From Zymoseptoria tritici IPO323 (taxonomy: Eukaryota > Ascomycota > Dothideomycetes > Mycosphaerellales > Mycosphaerellaceae), in the NCBI RefSeq assembly GCF_000219625.1, contig NC_018218.1:2418001-2482000 (forward strand): a DNA stretch of 64,000 nucleotides. The letters run 5' to 3'. Below are positions 44,047 through 54,602 of the stretch, one piece after another. Made by a program: the position numbers and the translations under genes. Numbering within the stretch: the stretch's first letter is position 1; every line of letters starts with the position of its first letter. The notes below the pieces were generated by a model. It was given only the letters and a program-made list of their open reading frames with translations. It did no database searches and was not told the origin of the DNA.

Positions 44047-46307
44047 TCACTCTAGCTGGCTGAAGTCCGAGAAAGGGAGGGTGTCCAGGGCCAGCCAAAG
44101 ATCCTCATCCATTGGGAAGTTGGCAAATGCTTCCATCATCGAGTCGTTGTACACAATGTCTTTAGGAACGTTAGCGTGCAATTGCGCGGGAGGCGTAGGA
44201 AAGTCGTTGACCCTAGGGTTCACAATTGCGTCGATGTTCGCCGGTCTTTGGTTGGCCTTGACGATGGCACGATGAACCTCCTGCTGCAGTTCCTCTAAAA
44301 CGATGTTGTATCGCAGACTGGGAGCATTCATCTGTGTCGCCTCCGTTAAATGCTTCTGGACGGTCTCTGCCAGGAGAAGAAGTTCATCCTCCGAGAAGTC
44401 CATGTTGAGGGCTACGAGTCGACCATGCCGACGCTGGATGAGGTAAATGTACGCAATTGTCAGGGCCTGTTCTTCGTTAGCTCACCGTGAATGAAAAATG
44501 GACGCCAGTTGCACTGACATTAAACGATACAAACTGTGTGTACCAGAATGCCTGGAAGGTCTCTTTGCTAAAGCTCGAAGCAAGCACAGTATCAAGCGCA
44601 TCTTTTGCAGCAGTGATACATTCTTGGACTTGGACCAGCTTGAACTCAAGCTGCCCTGTCTCAAGAATAAGACTGGGACGATTGATCAACATTCTCGCGT
44701 GGGCGTGAGCCAGCTGCAATACGGTGATCTGCCTGCGGAAGATGGGGATCAAACTTAAAGGATGGCTGGCAAATCGAAGTGTATAAGTTAGCTGTGGTCT
44801 AGACAATGAGGATTTGACCCAAAGTAAGATCTGCTGGCGATCCTGTGGAACAGCCTCACTCTGCAGGCCTTATACACTTTAGTACTTACATCGCTCCTGA
44901 GAGTACAACTGGTAGAGAGGCGTGCCAGGACTTGACTTCAGCGTTGAATCTCTGCGCACTTCCGAGCTTCTGTTGGCTGGTCTTCCTGGAGACAGAGTAC
45001 TGTTCTCGAGCAGCTTGCTTGACAATGCATGTGATTTGAGCGTGCAAAATTGAGGCTCGGATGACGCTGTCTTGCCCTTGTCGAGCTGCTGTAAGCCCAA
45101 TCGTGAGATCTTGGTCGTCTATTGCCTCGGGCAATTTTTGGTCAACATCATCAAGATGGATGAGCGGAGGCTTTCCGAGGATGACAGACAAGTATGTATC
45201 CAGCGTTGATGCTGCCCAAAAGATTCGTTTTCGACACTCGCGAATGACTGGGTCCTGAGAACATCCGGAGTTCGCACGATGTAGGCCAAGAGACATGATG
45301 AGCTGTATTGTGGTGCCAAACTTGTACCACGCCTGATTTGGCCGCGAAGTTGACAGCAGATAGAGACAGCTCACTAGCCGAGCCTGTACACACGCCAGTT
45401 TCGCTTTGCCAGTCTCGCTGTCGAGTTTTCGTTGCGCCACACGATAGAGTACCTCGCTCTCCCGCCAGGAGACCTCATTAGGATTGAGAATCTCCTTCTG
45501 CTGCACGTTCAGTAGTCGAGATGTGGCTAAAACCACAAGCACGACAGCCTGCCGAGACAAAGACAGCAATGCTGGCGCAATACCACTCTCCTGAAGCTGG
45601 TGGTATTCTTCCAGCCAACGAGCCACGGTATCGTAGTGAAGGAATCGGTACGTGGGCATGGCGAGGCTAAAGTATTGGGCCAGCCATGCGGACGTGAGTT
45701 CTCGCTCAGGCAACCTGAATGTTTCAATGGTATGACTGACATTATATGGCGATGGTCGGTCTCCAAATTGGAATATCGAACCTGCCGAAGATGGTTCCTC
45801 TGATGCGGCTTGAATGTGATGCAATTTGGAGCCGTCCTCCTCAAAGCGCTTCCAGGCTCGCCGAAGGAAGGTGTACGGTGAGGTTGGTCCCAGGTATTGA
45901 CCGGCAAAGGTTGAACCACCCTCGGGCGATGCAGCTCGAGATGGTCCAGGGTTTTTGCTGTCATCTTGGTTCAGAGTGGTTGAATGTGAAGCCGCTGCCT
46001 CGGTAGGCGTAAATGGCACAGCCCGCCGCGCGGTATCTCCAGTGTCTGTCCCAATATAGGCCGGGGTCGGGTGCACAAGTTTCCCTCTGGTGTAGGAGGC
46101 CTTGTATGCACATGTCGCGCCCGTGGAGCGGCACACAAAACACGGAATGTCACCGCTACATTTTCTCTTTCTTGCTTTGCATGAGTCGCAAGATCGAGTG
46201 ACCTTCTGTCGCTTTACACTTCTGCGTCCCGGGGAGGCGGTTGACGGGGTTTCAGAAGCATACAGATGGGAGCTCTGGCTATTGGGAGTGCATGGCATCG
46301 TTGTCAT
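44047..46307 (-). CDS. Zn2Cys6 transcription factor with fungal-specific domain
   Basis: Fungal binuclear-cluster regulator, 701 aa from three exons: 46307-44890, 44798-44531 and 44466-44047. The DNA-binding motif lies at Cys40-Cys66 with spacing C-x2-C-x6-C-x5-C-x2-C-x6-C and a basic loop KARKRK. The middle homology region follows (YFSLAMPTYRFLHYDTVARW, then LIMSLGLHRANSG, then KRIFWAASTLDTYLSVILG). Intron 2 is set at 44467-44530, because the nearer GTGAGC donor would leave a 19-nt intron; this gives FWYTQFALTIAYIYLIQ, the normal family ending. It is about 4.4 kb from CPS/KS, beyond two housekeeping genes, so it is a candidate but unproven cluster regulator. Binding sites would be CGG-type. 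Confidence 0.9.
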
Positions 46308-46911
46308 TGCCTAGGGCGTTCCTGATAAGGCGTGCGGTTGGGTTTCGCTTCCAAGGACGGCAGGATATCGACGTTGGCATCATCCTGTCTCGAGATGTCG
46401 TGGCGATGAGCTGGCAATATGTTGTACGTTGGAGTCAAATGCGAAAGGAAGAAGTAGAGGTACGCTGTGGTGTTCATCGAAGGAAGAGGTTCGGTAGGAC
46501 TAAGACTTCGTTCACCAGCTGCGCTCGGCCGATGCACTCACCACCAGTAGGTGGCTTGCAACAGAAGGAAAAGAATAGATAAACCTATCAGAAGATGAGT
46601 AATAACGTTCTCCGAACGATGGCGAGCTCTGTATGCGGTTCTAACACTACCTTTTTACTGAATGCTTCATCCATGACTACGTTGACCGAGTCTTGCACGA
46701 TTATATGGCTCAGTAGACATCATCTGCTGTCGGCTTTGCCGCAACGCTTCTAGTTCATTGGAGAGTACAAGATACATTCTGGGGGTTCACTGCTCACTGT
46801 TCTGCCGCAACGCTAATGCAGCAGACGCCGAAATGTCCATAGGTCTGACTTCCAAGAACTCACTCGATCATTTCTTCTTTTGTACGCGACCTTAAGCTCT
46901 ACCTTCCCTCG
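46308..46911. other. Intergenic
   Basis: Promoter of the Zn2Cys6 gene (minus strand) and 3' region of the lyase. No gene seen. Confidence 0.5.
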
Positions 46912-48240
46912 TCAGTCGTGCCATTGTGGCCTTCCCAGCGCTCGAGTCGTTCGCTTTACCTGGGACAAAGAGTTAGTCCGAATTCTCTGCGGTCCCGGCA
47001 TATGCATGTACACACCAATCTCCTTCGTAATCCAGTCTCCAATCCGGCTGACCTCATCAAGATCTACTCCAGTCTTCAATCCGAGACTGTGCAGAGTGTA
47101 TATCAAATCCTCCGTTGAGACATTACCGGTAGCTCCAGGACTATATGGACATCCTCCCAGTCCACCAACCGCGCTATCAAACGTCCGAATGCCATGCTCC
47201 AGAGAAACAATGATATTAACCAGTGCCTGCCCGTATGAATCGTGAAAATGGAATGCGAGATCACTGCTTTGAATTCCAGCCTCCTTCAATGTCTGTAGTA
47301 GCTTCCTCGTCCGCGGCGCAGTGGCCATGCCCGTGGTATCTGCCACACTGATCTCGTCCGCGCCCAACTCCAAGAGCGAAGCTGCAAGTTCGGCGACCTT
47401 GTGTGGGTCAACGTCGGGACCCTCGAAGGGACATCCAAGAGCCACAGAAATATAGGCTCGAACAGGGTATCCTGCATCTCGACTCTGCGCCATGAGAGGA
47501 GCGAATCGATCCAAGCTTTCCTGGATTGTGCAATTTGTGTTCTTCTTGCTGAATGACTCTGTCGCAGCCATGAAGATTGATATCTCGTGTTTCTGTGCAC
47601 CACCATCTCCTCCTTGAGCCTTGGCCATGCTCTCTGCTGCTGAAGTTGTCGAGGGCATTGCGTTCGGATCGGAGCTGGAGGTATTCAATGCTGGGCCGTT
47701 GTCGTTGCTCGGCGACGGGGGAGGTGTCGGATATCCATCGCGCGCTGCCTTGACCTCATTCATAACTTTGAAGAAGTTCTCAAAGCCTTTGCTATTCGGC
47801 AGGAGCCATTGGTAGGTGATCGGAAGGTTCGAGGAGGGTGGATTGGCGACAATGGACGAGAGCACTTTATCTGACGCGGCCATCTACTGGATCTTAGTCT
47901 CGACCAAGCTCGTCGCCGTCCATGGCATTGATGTTCATACCTGAGGTACCCATTTCGGGTGGACGAATGAACCGGCCTCAATCGTGTCCAGACCACTCCT
48001 CGCCAATCGGTTGATCAGGTCTATCTTCGTCGCCGCAGGAATGCTTGTCTTCTCGTTCTGCAAGCCATCTCGAGGCCCCACCTCGACTATCCGCACGTGG
48101 TCTGCCGCAGCTCTCGCTGAGATTGAAAAGGCACGCGCTGGAGCTCGCTGTAGACTTCGGCGCCAGAGGAGGGAGCGTGATGTGGGTACGGACATTTTGC
48201 CCGGCGTGAACTTCGCCCTCTGTACTTTCAGCCCGGACAT
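46912..48240 (-). CDS. Hydroxymethylglutaryl-CoA lyase, mitochondrial
   Basis: Cleaves HMG-CoA to acetoacetate and acetyl-CoA, the last step of leucine breakdown. 423 aa from two exons (48240-47941 and 47883-46912); splicing gives FVHPKWVPQMAASDKVL. The Arg/Ser-rich start (SRSLLWRRSLQRAPARAFS) looks like a mitochondrial presequence. Catalytic landmarks are all there: VGPRDGLQNE, HFHDSYGQ and the Cys loop GGLGGCPYSPGATGN. A low-complexity insert of roughly 50 residues (Pro/Ser/Asn/Ala-rich, starting near GYPTPPPSP) interrupts the barrel between KGFE and EISIFMAATESFS. It draws on HMG-CoA, the mevalonate precursor, but nothing ties it to the diterpenoid pathway. Confidence 0.93.
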
Positions 48241-49105
48241 CGCTCACATTCGCGGTCGTCACGCAATGGCGACTGCAAGTGACCCCACGAATCGAGGAAC
48301 AAAGTCTTCTGACGTGTTGCCATATCGGACGGACCACCGCCCATGGCTAGCCGTCTCTCTCGCTTGGTGAGGGTCGCACCAATAATCAGAGAGCGATCTG
48401 CGTTCCTTCGGCGGGGTTGTACCCACAAGCGATCGAAGTGAGGTGATCCGTCAGCAACGGACCCCGGCCCGAATTCGGCCTCTCACCTGTAGAACTAATC
48501 GAGCTACTATAAGGTACTATACTCCGAGCCTCATTCTCACGATTGTTCCGGTATTCAGCCTACTTGATGAGTCCTGGGTCTCTCGTGAGGCGTTTCTAGA
48601 ATCCCGCGCACTTTGGGACGCCCCGGATTACGGAGGCACGGAGGCACGAAGGAACATCAAGAAAGTGCACCGACCCAAGCCTCGATCAACAAGTACAGGG
48701 AAGATGGAATGAAATACCCATGACATTGCTAGGAAGCCCATGCACTCATTCACAGCCATACTTACAGCTCCTGTCACTGAATCCGACACTTCCGTGTCAA
48801 TGTGAGCTCGAGGAAATGTCTGTACGAGGCTATGCACGACAAGGGTGGTAGAACTACAGAGTACAGACAGGTCCTGTTCCCAAAGCATGAATTGGTGCCC
48901 GCCCCTTGATCACTTCCTGGGCCAACATGAGCACGAGAATCTGTCGATGCCTGCCTACCTAGAAAGGGCATCGATTGACTTTCCGACAGTAAGCGCTATT
49001 CCAGTACGCAGGATAAAGTATGTATGTTTTCCACGTCCCCCATCGCTCTCATTTCTCCTCTCTCGTTTTTCCTTTTTGCATGACAATCTGCAAGTTTTGT
49101 TCATC
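48241..49105. other. Divergent intergenic region, HMG-CoA lyase / P450-C
   Basis: 865 nt with both promoters. A CT-rich tract at about 49035-49075 lies just before the P450-C start. Overlapping frames here look like chance. Confidence 0.5.
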
Positions 49106-50823
49106 ATGCCGCTTGCCTCTGCAGACATCTACAACATTGCTTGGTGTGCTGGCATTCTCCTCGCCGGCTACCTCCTCCTGACTCTCCTTGGCAATCCGTT
49201 CGTGTCCTCACAGGATAAATTTCTCGACTCACACACCTGTCTTGGTCAAAACAAGCAATGCTTCTTCTCACGCTTCCGTGCCGACCTGGCCTCTGTGTTC
49301 CAGTCCTCAGCATTGGCTCGTGAGGGATACGAGAAGGTCTGAACCGTACGCCTTCTCGTTAGATGCACCACCTCGCTGATTTGTTTTCAGTTCTCCAAGA
49401 TGGGAAAGAATTGGGTTATGCCTCAGTTCTGTGCTGATCGTGTGATCGTGCTTCCCGCACAAAAGCTGCAGGAAGTCATGAGCCTCGATGATGACCAAAT
49501 CGACCATCTTGGGCCGCTCAACGATGCGTTTATACCCAAGTACACTACTGGAATAGATGTCCTGAATGGGCCTCATGTCGACATTGTCCGCCAGAAGCTC
49601 ACCCGTCGGCTGCCCTTGATGACCGCCGACGTTTATGAAGAGCTGGTGTTGGCGATGGAGCGGGTGTGGGCCCCCAAACAGGACGAATGGACGACCGTAA
49701 AGGTACTCGAATCAACCATGAAGATTGTCGGTCAGGCCGCAAACCGAATGCTCTGTGGACCGGAGCTGTGTCGCAATCCTGTATGGCTTGAAGCCACCCG
49801 TCGACACGCCATAACAGCATTCGCAACCGGCTTCATGCTCAGACCTTTTCCTGGTTGGACGCACCCAATCACGGGGCGAATCGCGGCTATTCCCCACCTG
49901 TTAAGCCTCAGGAAATGCAAGCGCATGTGTACTCCTATCATTGAGGAAAGATTGAGAAACACGCTGGACCCAACTACGACCAAGACTTCGGAGGCGCCCT
50001 TCGATCTCCTGCAGTGGATAGTGGAGGACACCATCCAGCGTGCACAGGCGGAATCAAAGACCATCGACATGGACGTGATTGTCAGGCAATTACTGATCCT
50101 GATCGTCGCAGCCATTCACACGACTACTATAATGACCACCCATACACTTCTTGATTTATACAGTCACCCCGATGCGAATACGTACGTCGAGGGACTACGG
50201 GAAGAATGTGAGAGAGTGTTTGCAGAGTCCGGCGGAAAGTGGACCAAGGTCGCCGTTGACAAGCTCATCCGAGTGGATTCGACCATTCGCGAATCGATGC
50301 GCTTGTACCCATTTGTCGACCTCAGTCTCAGACGAACGGTAAGCTTCGTACAGCAGTTCACTGCGTTGTTTTTGGTGCTCACTATCTCGACCAGATCCTC
50401 CCTCCAGCCGGTGTAACTCTCTCTGACGGCACACACATTCCCCAAGGTGTCACGCTCGGCTTCACCGGTCCTTTCATCCATCGAGACCCTACTTTCTATC
50501 CCGAGAATCCAGAGGACTGGGATGGCTTCCGCTTCTCCCGCCCTCGCGAGCGGGGCATCAAAGTGGACCTCGAAACAATCCTCGAGCAGAAGAACACGGC
50601 CATGACAGCCGTGCAAGTTGATTTTCTGACTTTTGGACTCGGTAGGCATGCGTGTCCGGGACGGTTTTTTGCCAGTCAGGAGATGAAGTTGATGCTGGCG
50701 CATATCGTTATGAATTATGATGTCAGAGTTGCTGGTGGGAAGAGACCTCCGACTGCCAACATCGCTGGCAATTATTTGCCGGATGAGAGTGCGAAGCTTG
50801 AGATCAAGTTGCGGGAGAGATGA
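49106..50823 (+). CDS. Cytochrome P450, CYP503-like (P450-C)
   Basis: Microsomal P450, 535 aa from three exons (49106-49336, 49391-50338, 50395-50823). It starts MPLASADIYN with an anchor at about residues 11-28 (AWCAGILLAGYLLLTLL). Intron 1 has a weak GTCTGA donor; it joins GYEK to FSKMGKNW in phase. Motifs: oxygen helix VAAIHTTTIM, ExxR (RESMR), heme loop FGLGRHACPGRFF with Cys480. The His-Thr-Thr helix and the layout match P450-B, so both likely belong to the CYP503-type group that includes fungal ent-kaurene oxidases. It lies 9.4 kb beyond CPS/KS, past uL30m, Sec6, the regulator and the lyase, and may be a detached part of the pathway. Substrate unknown. Confidence 0.92.
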
Positions 50824-51174
50824 GCCGGAAGAAACCTGGCTTTGAGAGCAGGTACTGGTGCGCGGAGATGTCGTCTGTAGCGGGGGGGTAGTGATCTTAT
50901 TGGTAATATGTACAGGAGGGAACAGATGCGGTTACTTTTTAGAAGGAGTTCTTGTATGAGAGGTGTTTAACAAAAGGATGATACCTTCTTCGAGGGGGGG
51001 GGGGGGGGGGGGGGGGTCCTTCGTGTACAACATCTTCGTAAAACTGCCTAAGTGGACGAAATAATTCGTGCCATACATGCTGGCGACGCTCTCACTTTGA
51101 CTATAGCCCACAGCGACGAGCACATATCTGCCTTCCTGGTCCACCTTCATCATTGCGGCAGCCTTCGTATCCTA
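50824..51174. other. Convergent intergenic region
   Basis: 351 nt between the 3' ends of P450-C and the CUE gene; it includes the long G tract listed separately. Confidence 0.5.
50994..51016 (+). repeat. Homopolymer of 23 G
   Basis: Uninterrupted run of 23 G residues between the 3' ends of P450-C and the CUE gene. Length is likely to vary between isolates and sequencing methods. Confidence 0.95.
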
Positions 51175-51678
51175 TCATGAAGCAGATAACTCCTGCAGCA
51201 TCTCTCTCGTTCCACTCAGACTTTGGCTGTCACCATACAACGCAGCAATCAGCGCTCCATCGACGCTAGGAAACTCCTCCTGCAATTTGGCAACATTCTT
51301 GTCGGTCTCGTTCTCGGGCTTCGAGCGATTCATCTCAAATGTTTCCATGGCTTCTCGTTGCTCGCCGCGCTCTGATGGTGGCACAATATTCTCCTCTTGG
51401 AATGTGTCTGTTCGGCGAGGTGGTAGACCCGGGGGTGGTTGATAGCCAGAAGACGGTGGATCATATGAATGCTCCTGCGGTTGCCATCCAGACTGCTGCT
51501 GCTGCTGCTGCTGTGGTGGAGGGCCCTGAGGTGGCTGATATTGCTGATACTGCTGTTGATGTGGAAGTTGCTGTTGTGATGGATGCTGATTGCTGCCGGT
51601 CTCTTCTGCCCATGGGTTGGTACTGGGCAGTGCTTCTTCCTGATAGCCTTGTTGGTAGTAACCCCCTTGGCCCGACAT
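51175..51678 (-). CDS. CUE-domain protein with Gln/Pro-rich N-terminus
   Basis: 167 aa, single exon from ATG 51678 (MSGQGGYYQQGYQEEALP). The first hundred residues are Gln/Pro/Tyr-rich with a run of seven Gln encoded by a CAG/CTG repeat. The C-terminus carries a CUE-like segment (VAKLQEEFPSVDGALIAALY, then a Leu-rich end), a small helical fold that binds ubiquitin. The N-terminal composition suggests a disordered region. A precise role is not known; involvement in ubiquitin-linked trafficking is family-based inference. Confidence 0.75.
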   Translation of the reverse strand: MSGQGGYYQQGYQEEALPSTNPWAEETGSNQHPSQQQLPHQQQYQQYQPPQGPPPQQQQQQQSGWQPQEHSYDPPSSGYQPPPGLPPRRTDTFQEENIVPPSERGEQREAMETFEMNRSKPENETDKNVAKLQEEFPSVDGALIAALYGDSQSLSGTREMLQELSAS

Positions 51679-52139
51679 GGTAGTGCTGATGTATTTTTCT
51701 GTGATTGTGGAAACTTTCTAGTAACGCGAGCGAGCGTTGTGTCGATGGTAGGATCGTCCTTGCTTTGTACGAGATGAATGCGATGTTGAAGATGGCAGCC
51801 TGAACTTGAAGTTGTGGCGTCCGCGTCACTGATCAGCTGAGGCACCCCAGACCTTCACGTGAAACTCACGACGGAACAAGAACGCCTCACATAACATCAA
51901 TCCTCTCTTTTTGGTGAACTGTGGCGCAGTATGCTCTGGAGCTATAAGCAAAGAGAGGGAACCTCATGCAAAGTCCGTGTGTGACGGAGTTGAGCATTGG
52001 GCTTACATGAGCAACGAGTGGGATTCAATCACGAATCCTTCACGAATGCCAGATACTTTTCCGAGATGCACGAGACATACGCCAAAGATATCTGCTACTT
52101 CGCTCGACGCAGTGCAACGCTTTGAAAAAAGGCCTGATC
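51679..52139. other. Divergent intergenic region, CUE / FMO
   Basis: 461 nt with both promoters; nothing distinct seen. Confidence 0.5.
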
Positions 52140-54508
52140 ATGAAGAGCGTGTGTATCGTGGGGGCAGGACCCGCCGGCTTAGTAGGCGCAAAGATTCTTC
52201 TCGGCACGAAACAATTCACCGTGACGATCCTCGAAAAGGGAGATCGCATTGGCGGCATATGGGCCCTCGATGAGAATTCAAAAGATGGCTATCTGGGTCC
52301 CAGCACTCCTACGAACCTGTCCAGGTTTACAGTGGCCTTCTCCGACCTGGACTGGAAGTCGATCGATTTGAGCAGTGGCAAGCATGGCGAGGAAGCTAAA
52401 CAGAATGTCCCCATGTTCCCGAAGGCATGGCATGTCAATCGGTAGTGAGTTTGCTGGTTGTCCGATATGCTGGGACGTGTTCTGACTGTCAGAATGAAGC
52501 CTTGAAACTTATCGGCAACAGCATATCCCCGAGAACACGATATTGTTCGGTCGAAAGGTAGTGCAGACACAAAGGTATGTGGATGCAACTGGTACAGTCA
52601 AATGGATCGTCACATCCCGGGACGAGGACGGCCGGAATGATGCCAAAGAGTACGACCACCTCGTGCTCGCATCTGGCTTCTTCTCTCAGCCACGCCCTTT
52701 GCCCTTCAGCCGACCTCGCGTGACGACAGTCCACAGCTCTCGTTATCGAAGTCTCGAAGATCTATTCTCCAGCTCGGAATATGCCGCTGGCAAAAAGATC
52801 CTCATGATTGGAGGTGGTAATTCGCAGTAGCTCAGCATTTGTTGAACGCTCGCTACTCTCCCAGCAGTGGTGTCAAGCACCGGTACGAGGGCTGCAACAT
52901 TGTTCATGTTTCGCCACGCCCGATATACACACTACCTCCATACCCGCCCGTCGACGATGATTCCAAATCATTCATACCATTGGACTTGAGGCTTTACGAC
53001 CTGTCGAGGCGTCCTGAAGGGCCGATCAGGGCGAACGCTGGCCGCGTCACATCGGCTGTGAGGAACGTCATTCACGGAGCACTACAAAGCATGGTCGGTG
53101 GAGATCAGTCAGATCTTGGAAGTGCTGGACTTGTGATACCCAAAGGAGACACTCGTGCTGCAGCACAGGCCGCCATAAGCGAGAGCTATCCTGAGTTTGT
53201 ACGCAGTGGAATTATTGATGTTGTGCCTGGTAGAGTGATTGCTCTTGAGGATACCGAGGAGGGACATGTGACTGCTCGCGTGCAGAGCGCAGCAGGTGAA
53301 GTGTCTATCGAGGTTTTTCTACCAAGCAGGGCATGCCTTTCGGAATCGCATGCTGACAGATCATAGGGAATCGGCGCGGTGATCTATGCTACAGGCTATG
53401 CACCCGCCTCGGCAGTCGACTTTCTGCCCGAAGATGTAAAGCAAGAATTGCACTACGACTCCAGCAGTGATCGCCTACCCATCATCCTATCCGGCTGGCA
53501 GACAATGGTAGAATCCGTACCTGATCTTGCTATTCTCGGGTTCTACGAAGGACCCTTCTGGCCGATTGTCGAGATGCAAGCTCGACTGACGGCAGATCGA
53601 TGGCTTTCGAAGAGAAGCGTGACTCGTAGGCCTTACGAAGAGACAGAAAAGCTCTTGGACCTTCGCAAGGCGATGCACGAGCGAGCATTTGATGTACCAC
53701 AATACTGGTTCGTCTGCAATACAAACCATTCTACCGCGGTGTCTGCCGGCGTTCAGCTAACATACGCTCTAGGTTCGGAGACTACGCCGGTTTCATGGAG
53801 GAGATGGCATCGCATCTCCAACTTCATCGCAACGACGGACCTTTCAGCAAGCGTGAGGGTATCGTCTCACCAGCACGCTACCTATCCACCGACTCAGATG
53901 TAACGCAAGCGGTAGCAATCATGCAAGACCTCCACGAGACCTGGCACGCCTGTCGAGACCAAGGTCGATATGTTCCTCGCGCTACGTTCCGAGCATTGCA
54001 AGGTGATTGGGACATCCATCGCACAATCAAGAGCGCCCTCCCTAGCTTTCCATCTGGAGTCCTGGACGGAACGGCGAGTTTCCACCCTCGAGCTCCGACC
54101 AAAGACAAAACTGGGATGACGTTCGATCTGGAGTATCTATACATCGAGTCCGGGACTCTCGTGCTCTCCAACGGTGCCTCCATGACCGCGAGAAGAAGAT
54201 ACGTCTACCGCTACTCCGAAGCAAAGGACACGTTGAGCGTGTGGTTCGTCAAGCCGGACAACAACCTGGAAGTAGACTATCCATTCCACGATCTGGAGTT
54301 CGTCAAGCCAGCCGAGGCGGCGAAGGAGGGCGCCTGCGTCGCCAAAGCCGATCATCTCTGTGTTGACGATATGTACTGGACGCAATACCGGTTCCCATTC
54401 AAGGGGATATCCTTGCTGAAGTTTGAAAATACGCATACTGTGCGAGGGCCGAACAAGGACTATGTCGCGACGACAAGCTTCCGGCGGGCGGTGAAGCACT
54501 CTGGATAG
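52140..54508 (+). pseudogene. Flavin monooxygenase fused to DUF6314, with frameshift
   Basis: Exons: 52140-52444, 52500 to about 52824, frame change, then to 53312, 53367-53707 and 53773-54508. The N-terminal part is an FAD-dependent monooxygenase (VCIVGAGPAGLVGAK; later VIYATGYAP). The C-terminal 160 residues (LQGDWDIHRTIKSALPSFPS to VWFVKPDNN and HLCVDDMYW) match DUF6314 as I know it. At the second nucleotide-binding loop the frame reads IGGGNS then hits TAG at 52828, while the continuation AVAQHLLNARYSPS is one frame back, as if one base were missing near 52822. No intron solves this. Either the gene is dead, or the base was lost in sequencing or assembly. The rest looks well conserved, so the loss is recent or artefactual. 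Confidence 0.75.
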
Positions 54509-54602
54509 AAGTTTAGACACAATTATGCTTTGTATACGGCCATGGGAGATGATTGACCCTGAGTTGTGCCACCTCCTCTGCGATCATACAACTGTCCACA
54601 AC

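Noticed and set aside
46912..48240. HMG-CoA lyase as the cluster's mevalonate-supply enzyme
   Set aside because: The enzyme degrades HMG-CoA and is a mitochondrial leucine-catabolism protein; mevalonate supply needs HMG-CoA reductase, which is not in the window.
52815..52835. Programmed frameshift in the FMO gene
   Set aside because: No slippery heptamer or stop-proximal signal known for +1/-1 shifting is visible; a lost base is simpler.
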